From Tritrichomonas musculus (lineage: Eukaryota; Parabasalia; Tritrichomonadida; Tritrichomonadidae): a stretch of 64,000 bases of DNA. Positions 9,491 through 20,625 of the stretch are shown here, piece after piece (position 1 is the first letter of the stretch; each line of letters opens with the position of its first letter). The position numbers and the translations under genes were made by a program. The stretch spans positions 1 to 64,000 of the forward strand of contig JAPFFF010000008.1 of the NCBI GenBank assembly GCA_039105265.1, written 5' to 3'. The notes beneath the pieces were generated by a model. That model was not told the origin of the DNA. It was given only the letters and a program-made list of their open reading frames with translations, and did not search any database.

Positions 9491-11040
9491 TAGAATATAT
9501 ACTAGAGATATTACAAATATAGAAAGCCGATGTTCGATTTCTAGATTATTTGTATATTATTAGTAAAACTTTGACGTAATAAAATGTAATCTTTTTTTTT
9601 TTTAACTTTTTAAGGGGGTATAACGGATATTTTGAAGGCTTAAAAAAAGATAAATACGTAACTTCATAAGTAGAGAATAATAATAAATAATATATTTTCA
9701 ATAAAGAAAACAATAAATTTGTTCAAGTAGTTTTAAAATGAATATGACTTAAGAAAATCGTATTTTATTTTTTAACCTTTTAATTCAAAAAATGACCTTT
9801 TTTATTCAAATTTGATAAAATTCAATTTTTTTGTGATTTCTCTCAAAAAGATGATCGTTCCATCAAAAATTGTGGGAATTTGTGAAGTTTATTTTTATTT
9901 TTTTTCGTTTTTCGGGTCACCAAAAAAAAAGTTCATTTTCAGGTCTCTTTAATTCTTTCGATACTGCTTTTCAAAAAAAATTTCTTGAACAAACTGCTAT
10001 TGATTTTTACTAATCTCTCTACTTAAAGAGTCAAAATTACAATTCAAGTTTAAATGAAGAATTAAAATTTTTGATAATTTTTTTAAAGACCTAAATCAAA
10101 AATCGGGCTCCGACAAACCCTAAGTTTTTTGATGATGTTTATATATCATTTACTAAATTAACCTCAAATTTTCCACCAAAAATAATTTGAGGTAATGAAA
10201 ATTATTTCTCAATCCATGCGCAAATCGAACTGATTTCATTTTTATTATTTTTAATAAAATTATGTGAAATAATAAAAAAGCAGAACAAAATTTTAATTTA
10301 CTTATTCAACACCAAAATACTTAAAATTATTATCAATAGCTCATTCGTTTTATTATTTTTAAAGAATTTATTAGTGCAATATACATTTAATATTGTTGAT
10401 ACTAATTATAATTTCATCTTTCTTCTTTTTTTATACTTTTTTTAGCCATATAATCTTCATTACGTAAAATTGATCTTTAAACCTTAAAACCCTTTGTCAA
10501 AAGCTGATAGGATAATTTTATATTTATTTTATGTATGCATAAGCTGATCAATAAGTTAATTTAAACAGATATTTCATTAGTAATTGAAACATATTTCCTA
10601 ATATGAACTTGATTTTTTTAATTATTTCAATAAAAAGTATTTTTAGTATTTACTTAATGAAATTATTCAATAAAACATGCCAAATTATATCGAATAAATT
10701 ATGATGCAATAACATGATTTACTTTTGTTTTTTAAATTCTTATTCATTTTATCATTTATATATTATTTTGTAGTTTTAAATTATACTATTTGTTTTAGTT
10801 AATATTTCTTTTTCTTTGAGATATTTTAACAGAAAAAAGTGATCAAACCCCCTTAAAATAATATTATTATTCAGGCTTGCAAGCCTCTGAAATCTCTCAA
10901 TTATTTTCTGAATAATATAGTATGTAAAGTTATGAAAATAATATATAAAATGCAAATTTCAATAGTTTTTATTCTTTATTTTAATTTAATTTTATATGAA
11001 TTATTCTTTTTTAAAATATTTAAAATATAGTATAGAGTAT
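9491..11040. other. AT-rich spacer with weak inverted repeats
   Basis: No open frame looks coding. TTTTAAGGGGGT near 9607 has an inverted partner (ACCCCCTTAAAA) near 10849, each with TTAA, so a decayed 1.2 kb TTAA-type element is possible but weak. A perfect 14-base palindrome AGGCTTGCAAGCCT lies near 10873, inside a longer imperfect hairpin flanked by ATTATTCAG and CTGAATAAT. Confidence 0.4.
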
Positions 11041-11042
11041 CG

Positions 11043-12556
11043 GGAAAAAGTGGCTGCCAATAAGATAAAGTGGGTGCCGAATTCAATTTTTTTGATAAAG
11101 CTTATTGAATAATACAAATTATTTGAGAAAGCTTATTCAAATTTCAATAAAGATAAATATTAACAAATAGACGAATTATTAATTTCAATTAAATAATTTT
11201 TTAAATAAATCAAAATATTAATTAAATATGATTCTAGTGGAATACGGAAACTTTTCTGAGCCAATTCTGGAAATAAATGCTTAATGTAAATTTTATTTTG
11301 AAATTCAGTTAATGGCTTATAATATCTGAGCATTTGCTCAATTTAACTTATATCAAAATAACGCACTTTGAAAAATTCTGATGGATCGAATTGTACCACT
11401 TTTTTTAATGTTGTTCGCATTTAACAACTTCGGTTACAATATTACATGCTCGAAATGCAGCTTTGCAATTGATTTGTGTACAAGCCTGAATTAATGAGTG
11501 ATGCATCTTTATTATTTGTTTTGTTAATTGCTTGATTCTTGGGGAGTTTTTACGCTTGAAGCAAATCTTTTCATTGAACCAAAAATGCAGACATCAAGTG
11601 GCTGTAGCTGGTCACTTGAATGAGGGACTAAAAAATGGAATGTTTCATTTGAAAGATCTAAGGTTTCTAAACCGTTATGGTGGCCAACAAAATCATCCAT
11701 AATAAGAATAGCTTTGCCATCATATTGAAATTGTTTTCTCAAATTTCTAAAATGAGGAATGAATTGTCCATCCAATATCTAAATGAAGAGGTGTTAAGAA
11801 ACCCTGAGTCAGTTTGAACTATATCTAGTGAGTTATACTTTATATTCTTAAATAAATCTGAATCCACAGTAGATCTTTGAACGGTAAATAATGGTTTAGA
11901 AACGAAACAGTTGGGAGATATACAGGCCAACACACTAGCTTGCTTCATTTTTCTAGTAACTGGGTAAGTAACTGTAAGCTTTGGTTAAGAAACAGGAACT
12001 ATTAGTTTTTTTTCTCTTGCATCAGCATACTCAGAGTAACCACTTTTGTCCAGATTGAAGATAAAACTTGAATGGATGCCTTGTATTTTTGTTTTAAGTA
12101 AACGTAAATTCTCTTCTATATCATTTATATCTACTGTTAATCTGTCGATTTCGAGTGGTATTCCAATACACGATCTAAATTTATCCACAAGATTACTGTT
12201 TAGGATATACCTGAGAGGGTCAATTGCTATATTCTTATTTAACTTGAGGGAAACAAAATCATATATATCATTTTAGGAAGGATAAATAGGTGAACTAGGA
12301 GTATTGCGGAGTCTGTCAATCATATTCTCTATTATTGTTATTTCACTGTCGTTCAGAGATGGAGGGCGCCCATTCTGAAGATGTTCTTTCAGGATTTTGT
12401 TATGCTGATTGGCAATTGACTGTTTTGTTCCAATGAAACGCAAATATGATCATTATGCAAAAAGCTCATTAATATTTTAATTTGGGCTCTGAAGCTTGTT
12501 GGACAATTACATTGCATCAGTTGGGGAGCAGCATGATATGCACTTTTTCCTCTATT
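11043..12556 (-). mobile_element. Decayed pogo-like DNA transposon
   Basis: The stretch contains a broken DDE transposase (see 11524-12440). GGAAAAAGTG occurs near 11044 on the plus strand and near 12552 on the minus strand, so these may be the remains of inverted ends. The ends are only inferred; the body is solid. Confidence 0.45.
11524..12440 (-). pseudogene. Pogo-like DDE transposase pseudogene
   Basis: Minus-strand coding pieces appear in family order. A helix-turn-helix-like piece with GRPPSLNDSEITIIENMI lies near 12300-12430. A piece with the first catalytic Asp (FNLDKSGYSEYADAREKK) lies near 12000-12060. A C-terminal piece with the second Asp (ILIMDDFVGHHNG) and third Asp (QLQPLDVCIFGSMKRF) lies at 11524-11775. 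The pieces sit in shifted frames with stops between them, so the gene is dead with at least three breaks. It belongs to the same broad family as the gene at 530-2362 but to a different branch (DKSGYSEYADAREKK rather than NMDETSVR). No satellite surrounds it. Confidence 0.8.
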
Positions 12557-12559
12557 GTA

Positions 12560-13796
12560 CCTTGAATACTTTATATTTTTTTTTTTTTTTTTTATTTTAT
12601 TTTTTATATATTATAATATTAAAATTAAAAATAAAATTAATAATGTTAATATTATATATTACAAACAGATTAATAAAAATAAAAAAAGATAAACAGATTA
12701 AAATGTCAAACATTTGAATATATATTAATATTTAAAGAGTATATGAAACATTAACAAAACTTGATCGTCGGGTCCCATGTAATGTGATATAAATTTTTTT
12801 AAAATATTGCAGGTTTTTAGGTAATATTATGAAAAAAGAAAATAATTATCAATGATTTAAAGATGTTCTATCAACCTAATATGTAGATAATTCAAGAGCA
12901 CTGTAAGCCAAAATATAAACCATTCAAAATTGTGAGAAGGGTGAAAAATACTTTATCATATTTTATTAATAATAAAAATAATTTTTAAATTGAAGCATAA
13001 ATCTACAGTTTTAATATCTGTTTGATCTTTCTGTTTAATATTGAGATATATTACATTCATGCAAATATATTATATTTGATTTAAAAAGTAAATGCTTAAA
13101 CTTAATCCCCTAGAAAAACTATTTGACAAATTATTAATATTTGATACAATTAAATATAATGAATGCTACTTTTTTTTCTCATAAATATTCTCTTTTGGAA
13201 GAACAAAAATAGTTCATAGATTTTCATTTATAAAACTCTCTTTGGAATAATGAATACGTATTTTTTTTTGTTCAAAAACAGTAATAATCATTTGCCAATA
13301 TTGATCTATGTTTTTTTCAGCAAAAAATTAATATTTTGAAAAATCCGAAAAAATAGTTTTTATTTATATTGTAATAAATAGTTTAAAACCATTATCAATG
13401 GTTCAACCATTCAAAAAAAAAATCAGGAGAAGCTTTTTACATTACCCGTCATTATTGATTCTTTTTCCATCTAGTTTACTATATATTATTATATTAATTA
13501 CTATAACGAATGCTTTATTTATTATTAATAATAAAATCAAAAAAATCACATTATTTTATGCAATAAATGCATTTTGATTTCCACTTTTTCAGAAGGGCCC
13601 CCGAAAAAATTTAGTTTCAGTAACTCTATATTTTATTAATGCTAATATAATTACGATTCATAAACAATTTCAATATAATCTCTTTCAAAATAATTTCAGT
13701 GCGTCACCTCACGATATAATATACGATCTTATTTTGAATATTGATTTCCATTATTTGTAAAGGAAAAAAAAAAAAAATAATTATAGTAATAATACT

Positions 13797-13839
<43 letters not shown>

Positions 13840-13860
13840 CATAAAATATCAAACTTAGAA
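12560..13860. other. AT-rich spacer with long T-run
   Basis: No gene seen. A T homopolymer of about 40 bases ends near 13839, just outside the left end of the mariner element. Confidence 0.5.
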
Positions 13861-13862
13861 TA

Positions 13863-15255
13863 AACTGAAACCAAAAACTCAGTACAGCTAAAATTTTCAA
13901 AAAGTTGTAAATTCAATTAAATAAATATTAAATAAATATATCGTACTAATCAAAAAGTGAAAATAACCTGTACTTAGATTTTGGTCTTATTAAAAAGTTA
14001 AAATAAAAAAAATTTTTATTCAATTTTCTTTTTTATAATCTCAATTTCTTCTAAAATAATTCCTTCATTTTTTAATTTTGTAAATAATGCTTCTATCTCT
14101 TCGTCACTTACATTATGATTATTTTTTTTTTGAAGTAAATGATTAATACATTGCCCGTGATTCTCTAAACATAAAAAGCATCGCCGATAAAAAGAACTGC
14201 ATAATCGATTAATTGTTTCTAAAGGAATACCATTCCATGCGATTTTGACCGCTTCTATTAGTTCGTCTCTGTTGGTTGGATGATAAAAACTCACCTGATC
14301 TTTCATCAATGCCCAAAGCATTTCGATGCAATTTAGATCAGGTGAGTTTGGAGGCCAATTCACTATCACATCGCATATTTTGGACAGAGCATCCATCGTA
14401 TAATGAGCTGTATGCGATGGAGCTCCGTCCTGTTGAAAGGCAAAATCATTTTCATAAAAAGTTAATGCATCTAATAAATATGATTTTTCATTTAACATGT
14501 CAACATAATTAGAAGAATTTTCTGTTTCATCGAAAATGAACAATGATGATTTATAATTTAAACCAATCATTCCCCAAACCATTATAGTTGTTGGAAACTT
14601 GATTTGGGGAACGACTGTTTTTTTATTGTATACGCCTCTTTTTCTCCATAGCCACCTTTTATCGCTATACAGACCAAAACGCGATTCGTCTGAGAAGCAT
14701 ATAAAAGGTAGTTTATTTTTGTGTAATAAAATAGAATAACAAAAATTCATCCTTTTTTTGATTTGTAAATCTGAAATTAATGGCGAATGTTCTGGAGGTA
14801 AATATTTATAGCCAATTTCACCTCTCAAATTATTAACCGTGGAATTTGATAAAGAAACATTCATTGACTGTTTAATTTGGACTTTTAAATCTGAGGCTCT
14901 TATATAAGGTTCATCAAAAGTTTTTAGATTTATAAAAGAGGCTACCTCTGGGTTTTTTTTAGTTGGGCGACCCATTTTAGCTTGTGGTGGAGCTGATCCA
15001 GTTAAATCCAGAGAAGATTTGACTTTTGTAATTATATTTGGCCCACATTTCATCATTTTCATGATATCATTTCTACCTTGACCATCCTTAAGCAGTTCGG
15101 CTATTTGTTCATTGCGAGAAAGGCCTGAATTAAAGACTTGTCCTATTTGTTGAGGATTCATTAAAAATAAAAATAAATTTGCTTTTTCAATAAAAATATT
15201 GAAAAAGTTCTTTTTTGAGAATTTATTTGGCTGTACTGAGTTTTTAGTTTCAGTT
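13863..15255 (-). mobile_element. Tc1/mariner transposon, apparently complete
   Basis: Inverted ends of 26 bases (13863-13888 and 15230-15255; outer bases AACTGAAACC, inner bases CTCAGTACAGC) differ at one site. They are flanked on both sides by TA (13861-13862 and 15256-15257), the target duplication of this superfamily. The single intact transposase gene lies between them. Total length is 1393 bp, typical for mariner. Low end divergence and an intact gene point to a recent insertion. Confidence 0.9.
14016..15161 (-). CDS. Tc1/mariner transposase, DD34E
   Basis: 381 residues from an ATG, no internal stops. Residues about 10-120 form the paired helix-turn-helix region with a GRPTKK hook. The catalytic core has Asp158 (CFSDESRFGL), Asp245 (QQDGAPSHT) and Glu280 (PNSPDLNCIE), giving DD34E spacing. 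W-rich WLWRKRG and VWGMI motifs lie between, as in Tc1/IS630 relatives. It catalyses cut-and-paste transposition at the inverted ends described for 13863-15255. The gene may still be active; expression is unknown. Confidence 0.95.
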   Translation of the reverse strand: MNPQQIGQVFNSGLSRNEQIAELLKDGQGRNDIMKMMKCGPNIITKVKSSLDLTGSAPPQAKMGRPTKKNPEVASFINLKTFDEPYIRASDLKVQIKQSMNVSLSNSTVNNLRGEIGYKYLPPEHSPLISDLQIKKRMNFCYSILLHKNKLPFICFSDESRFGLYSDKRWLWRKRGVYNKKTVVPQIKFPTTIMVWGMIGLNYKSSLFIFDETENSSNYVDMLNEKSYLLDALTFYENDFAFQQDGAPSHTAHYTMDALSKICDVIVNWPPNSPDLNCIEMLWALMKDQVSFYHPTNRDELIEAVKIAWNGIPLETINRLCSSFYRRCFLCLENHGQCINHLLQKKNNHNVSDEEIEALFTKLKNEGIILEEIEIIKKKIE

Positions 15256-15668
15256 TAAATTAAATAATTAAATAATTATAATAAAAGCTAAAAATTCGAA
15301 GCAAATATGCAAAATGAATAAAAATGGTGTTAGTATATCATTATTTTGAGTTTGATTAGAAAATTATAGGTTAGTGAAAATTACCGTATTTCTTTTTTTT
15401 TCACTCAAAAAGATATCATATATCATTTCCTCTTTCGAGTGAATAATATAATGGTAATAATGATATTATCTTAATTATTTACTGGAACGTTTTAGAAGGC
15501 ATTTACATTCCTCTCTCAAATAATTGAGTTTAATTTCAAAGAGGTATTCAAATTTCAGAATTTTTGAGCGGCTTCTCAAAAACTTTATAAAAACTGTTTA
15601 AAATATTCTATGAGTTTATTGAATTTTATTTAATAAACTTTTTGAATTTCTATTTCGCAGCAACAAAA

Positions 15669-18600
15669 ATGTCAACAAATCCAAACTTGCGCAAATTTTA
15701 TTTCATTATTAATAATAAACAATACCTGAAGGGATATTTTAATATTGATACTTCAAAATATCAAAGAGTTTCAGAAATAAGAGAACTTCTTAAATTGAAA
15801 TTAAACATTGAAGATAGCCAATTTATGATTAAAAATTACGGGTTAGAAAAAAAATTAATTAGAATTGCAGATAATTCTGTATTTCATATTGAGATAATAA
15901 ACCCAGCCAAAAACATCATTTTTCAGTATCCCAATACTAGGCCACTTACAATTGTGGATAGCTCCACAATGACAAAGAAAGAAATCCTCTCAAAATATTT
16001 TGAAGGAAGAATATATTTTTCAGATCAATTCATTTCAGATAATATTAATTTTATCATTTGGGGATTCAAAATTCCAAATAATGATTTTGATCTTTCTTTT
16101 ATTCCCCGAGGACAGTCAGTTTTAATTAAACCTTCAGACAGCTACTTTAAATTAAATTATGATCATATTCATTTCCATATTTCAGTGGGAGAAAAATTTT
16201 CAACAGCAATCGATTTAGTTAAAACAGCTTTTAGTTTAACAGGAAAATATGTTATTAGAATCATTTCCCGAGGCTTAAGCCATCAAAATCCAATTTTTAT
16301 TAAAGGAGGAAAATATAAGATAAGTATTTCATATCTTTTTGATTTGATACCAATTAAAGGCGAAAAAAGAATGACAAAGAATTTAGAATATAAATCAACT
16401 GTTTCTGATCTCAAAAAATTTCTAGTGACTTATTATTGTGATAACAAAGAATTAAATTATTCAAATATTCAAATATTTGATGAAAACAAACAAATTGTTC
16501 CCGAAGATAAAAAATTAAATAAAATGAAAGCAATTTACTTTGATATACAGTATGATCACTTGTCTCCTAAAAATAATATTCATCTTGAAAATGACAAAAA
16601 GAAACTTTCACCAGTTTCACCAAGAAGCAATAAAGTTGATGTATACAATAATACTTCGCCACCTTCTCCAAGAAGAAATAAAAAAGAAAAACAAGAAAAA
16701 AAAGTTAAAAAAATTTTGAAAGATAAAAAACCGCCAAATTCAAAAGAAATGAAATGCAAAGAAAAAAAATTGAATGAGCCAACAAATTCCAAAGAAAAAA
16801 ATAAAATTCAATTGCCTAATAAAGAAAACACTTTCCAAATGAGAAACAAAAACAAAGATATAATAAATTATAAAAGAAGGCCATCGTCAATTGAAGCCCC
16901 AAAAGATCCAAAATCAGTAACAAGTAAAGTTATGTTTCAAGCAGACATTAAACCATCTGATCATCATAAAGATGAAAAGTCACCACGAGACATGAAAAAA
17001 GATAAACAAATTAGACCAAAAAGATCGTCTTCAATTGAAAGTCATTCATCATCGAAAGATATTGATACTCCTGTTTCCCCAAGAAGTAAACAGAAAATAA
17101 AGTATGCTAAACCAGTATTAGTAGCTGTAAAAAACGATGATGATTGTAGCAAGAAACAAATAACGATCTCAAAAAGAAGAACTTTTGTTATTTCTTTTAT
17201 TTTTGAAGAAACAAATAAAAATAAATATAAATCATTCAGACACAATTTTGAACCAACTACCACAATAGGAGACATAATAAAGTATATCTCTGACAAGTAC
17301 AGCATTTCAGATGATATTTCAATTAGATATGCAGAAGGAAGCGACAAAGTTAACAATGATAAAGATATGACAATTGACGACATTCATGAAGAAATTCGAT
17401 ACAAAGGAAATCACACGTTATTTGTGCAGATAACAACGAAAGAAAAAGATGAAAGTGCTAGAAAAAAGAATAGAAAAACAGTCAGGTCTTTTCGACCAAA
17501 AATCACTCATGTTTATAGTTTAGTTTCATCTATTGATGAAAACACAAGAGCTGACTTGAAGAATAATGAATGCATGTTTATATTTGAATATGAAGATGAT
17601 GAAAAAATGCTGAATATGAAGAATGATTCAACATTAAAAGAAAATGAAGAAATCATTAAAAAATCATTCAGTATTGATGAAAAGGAAAAAATTAGTTTTT
17701 ATTTGATAAATGAAGAAGGTAATGAAGAAGACATTGTCGATCTTGACAAGAAAATGAATGAATTCATTGAAAAAGTGATTCATGTGAATACTGAAGTTAA
17801 TTTGATCGACACAATGGTGAGAATGAAAAGACCAGAAGCAATCTTTCATAAATACTTCTTCCAAATTGATGGCGATTGCACAATGTGCTCAATTGATTTG
17901 GATTCTGAAGCAAGCGTTGGATCTCTGAAAAGAGCAATTGCAAGAGAGAATCATGTTGATAATATATCTAATATTAAAGTGCTGCTTGATGGAAAAGGAT
18001 TGAAGGACAAGACAAGATTAGAAACAATTTGCACAGAGTGCTCGATATTTTACGTTTACATTCGATCTGAAGACGATGTTTCTCTTATGACATCTAAGAA
18101 TCTGAGAGTTAGTGTCGTAAAAGATGGATCTGATGATGATGGTAATGCAGATTTAGGTACTGATATTGAAAAAGTTTTAAATAAAGACAAAGATGCTGAT
18201 GATGAAAAGGTTGTTATTAAAGACAAAGATGCTGATACTGAAAAGGTTGTTATTAAAGACAAAGATGCTGATTCTGAAAAAGTTTTAACTAAAGACAAAG
18301 ATACTGATTCTGAAAAAATTGTAATTAAGGACAAAGACACTGATATTAAAAAGGTTGTAATTAAAGACAAAGATACTGATTCTGAAAAAGTTTTAACTAA
18401 AGACAAAGATACTGATTCTGAAAAAATTGTAATTAAGGACAAAGACACTGATATTAAAAAGGTTGTAATTAAAGACAAAGATACTGATATTAAAAAGGTT
18501 GTAATTAAAGAGAAAGACACTGATCCTGAAAAAAATGTAATTAAAGAGAAAGACACTGATCCTGAAAATGTTTTAACTAAAGACAAAGATAATGATGCTA

Positions 18601-20030
18601 AAAAAGTTGCAAGTAAAGGAAAAGAAATTGATAATAATGTGGACCAAAATAAAGGCGTCTTTAGTTTTATAAAAAAATTATTCAGAATAGGTAGCAAAAA
18701 AGTGGACAAAAGCAAAGAAGAAGACAAAAGCAAAGAAGAAGACAAAAACAAAGAAGAAGACAAAAACAAAGAAGAAGACAAAAGCAAAGAAGAAGGCAAA
18801 AACAAAGAAGAAGACAAAAGTAAAGAAGAAGACAAAAACAAAGAAGAAGACAAAAACAAAGAAGAAGACAAAAGCAAAGAAGAAGACAAAAACAAAGAAG
18901 AAGACAAAAGCAAAGAAGAAGACAAAAGTAAAGAAGAAGACAAAAACAAAGAAGAAGACAAAAGCATAGAAGAAGAAAGAAAAGAAACAGAAGAAAGAAA
19001 AGAAACAGAAGAAAGAAAAGAGGAAGAGAAAACTAGAACAGAAAAAGCAGATATAATAGATTATTCTGGTTCAGAAATTCATGTTCTCAACAAAGAAACT
19101 GTTGAAATGCTTTATAAAACAGCCGTGCAGAAGGCCGAAGGAAACTCGTCCATCATCTTTCGAGTCAAACAAGAATCTGTTTGGTTTGATCGCAAGCGCA
19201 CATACATAGCGATGAAAGTCTTAAAAGTTCATCAAATGATAAAGATAGTTTCACGGAAATTGGATAAAGAAGAACTCAAATGGGATGATGATGCAGATGA
19301 TGAAGAAGAAGCCAACATTGACTATGAAGCATTCATGAAAGAGCATCAAGGAAAGTTTATTTCATTCATGAAAGAAGTTGAAATTATCTCACAAAATGAT
19401 CATCCAAACATCATCAAGGCTTACGGATATTATTTGGGTGATAGAACCAACAATCCATGCATTCTTCTTGAGTTTTTCAAATTTGATCTTGAACGATTAC
19501 TTAAAAAACTAGATGATGTATCACGTGTCGAAATCATCTATGAAATAAGCAATGCGATGAAGTTCATTCATAGTCAAGGCTTAATTCATCGTGATTTGAA
19601 ACCATCAAACATTCTCATTACTGATGGCAAACACGTGAAAATATGTGATTTCGGTCTCTCTAGATTGTCTTATGGAACACACACTAGTACATACACAACT
19701 GGAATTGGAACATTTGGTTTTATGGCACCTGAAATCATAAACAATAGTGGAAGTTATGACAATAAAGTTGATGTTTATTCATTCGGAGTTGTTGTGTTTT
19801 ACATTCTCACAAAAAATGAAGTAAAGCTGAAAGGAGGTAAAATACCATCTTTTCCAGATTATATAAATAGTTTTTCTCGAGAATTGATCACTAAATGCAT
19901 ATCTCTGGAACCTAAGAATCGTCCAACTTTTGATGAAATTGAAGAATTGATCCTTGATAATGAATTCAAAATGATTGATGGAATCGAAAGAGAAATTCCA
20001 GCTATTCGGGAGCATCTTGGAATTGACTGA
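15669..20030 (+). CDS. Large protein kinase with ubiquitin-like segments and charged tandem repeats
   Basis: 1453 residues from the first ATG (MSTNPNLRKF). The N-terminal two thirds hold segments with the look of ubiquitin-like folds (about 5-75, 500-590 and 715-800), joined by Lys/Ser/Pro-rich linkers. Two tandem-repeat tracts follow. The C-terminus is a kinase domain (about 1145-1430) with Lys1183 in AMKVL, a Glu in FMKEVEII, HRDLKPSN at about 1307, DFG at 1327 and MAPEI, so it looks catalytically competent. The glycine loop is poorly conserved. It is probably a cytosolic Ser/Thr kinase of the divergent trichomonad group. Substrates are unknown; the N-terminal modules may recruit ubiquitin-pathway or scaffold partners, but that is speculation. 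Confidence 0.85.
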   Translation: MSTNPNLRKFYFIINNKQYLKGYFNIDTSKYQRVSEIRELLKLKLNIEDSQFMIKNYGLEKKLIRIADNSVFHIEIINPAKNIIFQYPNTRPLTIVDSSTMTKKEILSKYFEGRIYFSDQFISDNINFIIWGFKIPNNDFDLSFIPRGQSVLIKPSDSYFKLNYDHIHFHISVGEKFSTAIDLVKTAFSLTGKYVIRIISRGLSHQNPIFIKGGKYKISISYLFDLIPIKGEKRMTKNLEYKSTVSDLKKFLVTYYCDNKELNYSNIQIFDENKQIVPEDKKLNKMKAIYFDIQYDHLSPKNNIHLENDKKKLSPVSPRSNKVDVYNNTSPPSPRRNKKEKQEKKVKKILKDKKPPNSKEMKCKEKKLNEPTNSKEKNKIQLPNKENTFQMRNKNKDIINYKRRPSSIEAPKDPKSVTSKVMFQADIKPSDHHKDEKSPRDMKKDKQIRPKRSSSIESHSSSKDIDTPVSPRSKQKIKYAKPVLVAVKNDDDCSKKQITISKRRTFVISFIFEETNKNKYKSFRHNFEPTTTIGDIIKYISDKYSISDDISIRYAEGSDKVNNDKDMTIDDIHEEIRYKGNHTLFVQITTKEKDESARKKNRKTVRSFRPKITHVYSLVSSIDENTRADLKNNECMFIFEYEDDEKMLNMKNDSTLKENEEIIKKSFSIDEKEKISFYLINEEGNEEDIVDLDKKMNEFIEKVIHVNTEVNLIDTMVRMKRPEAIFHKYFFQIDGDCTMCSIDLDSEASVGSLKRAIARENHVDNISNIKVLLDGKGLKDKTRLETICTECSIFYVYIRSEDDVSLMTSKNLRVSVVKDGSDDDGNADLGTDIEKVLNKDKDADDEKVVIKDKDADTEKVVIKDKDADSEKVLTKDKDTDSEKIVIKDKDTDIKKVVIKDKDTDSEKVLTKDKDTDSEKIVIKDKDTDIKKVVIKDKDTDIKKVVIKEKDTDPEKNVIKEKDTDPENVLTKDKDNDAKKVASKGKEIDNNVDQNKGVFSFIKKLFRIGSKKVDKSKEEDKSKEEDKNKEEDKNKEEDKSKEEGKNKEEDKSKEEDKNKEEDKNKEEDKSKEEDKNKEEDKSKEEDKSKEEDKNKEEDKSIEEERKETEERKETEERKEEEKTRTEKADIIDYSGSEIHVLNKETVEMLYKTAVQKAEGNSSIIFRVKQESVWFDRKRTYIAMKVLKVHQMIKIVSRKLDKEELKWDDDADDEEEANIDYEAFMKEHQGKFISFMKEVEIISQNDHPNIIKAYGYYLGDRTNNPCILLEFFKFDLERLLKKLDDVSRVEIIYEISNAMKFIHSQGLIHRDLKPSNILITDGKHVKICDFGLSRLSYGTHTSTYTTGIGTFGFMAPEIINNSGSYDNKVDVYSFGVVVFYILTKNEVKLKGGKIPSFPDYINSFSRELITKCISLEPKNRPTFDEIEELILDNEFKMIDGIEREIPAIREHLGID
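18174..18605 (+). repeat. 12-residue (36 bp) coding repeat, 12 copies
   Basis: Twelve tandem copies of a 36 bp unit encode variants of VVIKDKDTDSEK within the kinase gene. Sub-blocks are duplicated (VLTK/IVIK/VVIK order recurs), showing growth by multi-unit duplication. The product is highly charged and probably disordered. Confidence 0.95.
18705..18974 (+). repeat. 6-residue (18 bp) coding repeat, 15 copies
   Basis: Fifteen tandem copies encode DKSKEE or DKNKEE, with single variants GKNKEE and DKSIEE. They lead into an Arg/Lys/Glu-rich stretch before the kinase domain. A charged single alpha-helix is likely from composition. The long opposite-strand frame here is a shadow of the repeat. Confidence 0.95.
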
Positions 20031-20551
20031 ATACTTTTTATGAATTGACATTTGTGCAAAGAACACAAGGCCTATATTTTCATTCCCGTTTATTATTATT
20101 CTTTTAATCATTATTAATATTTTTTCTAAAAGGAATATTCTCTAGATATTTTTTTTTCATTGCTTTGGATGTTTACTAGTTTAAATATAGTGTTGAAAGA
20201 AATATTTTCAATGCTATTATTCTCAAACAATGTGTTATTAAAGCCTTTATTCTTTGATCAATTCTTCTTTTTGTTTACAAATACCTGATTCGACTCTATT
20301 TTTAGGTATCCGTTCAACTTTTTAATTGCTTGTGAATCAGCTAGACGAGCAAAAACTTCAAAGATATGATACACGCATAATAATTCAACAAAAGTTCATT
20401 TTGATTGCACTTAAAACGAGTTGATTTTATGGTTTTTGATTCATTAGAGCTCATTAACTTTTTTGAACTGAAAACATCACCAGTCTCATCAAGCAAAATG
20501 ACCACGTCATCTCTGGCTTTAACTATTTTTTTTTACCTTCTGGAACACTCA

Positions 20552-20582
<31 letters not shown>

Positions 20583-20625
20583 TCTTTCCTTTTCTTATTA
20601 GATTTTCTTTTTAATCAAAAATTTA
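20031..20625. other. Convergent intergenic spacer
   Basis: Lies between the ends of two convergent genes. It holds an A-run of about 27 bases near 20554-20580 and no gene-like frame. Confidence 0.5.

Noticed and set aside
12496-12717. 73-codon frame rich in Phe, Ile, Lys
   Set aside because: It runs through homopolymer and low-complexity spacer at the edge of the decayed transposon.
18056-18967. 303-codon Ser/Leu-rich frame opposite the kinase repeats
   Set aside because: Produced by the 36 bp and 18 bp coding repeats read backwards.
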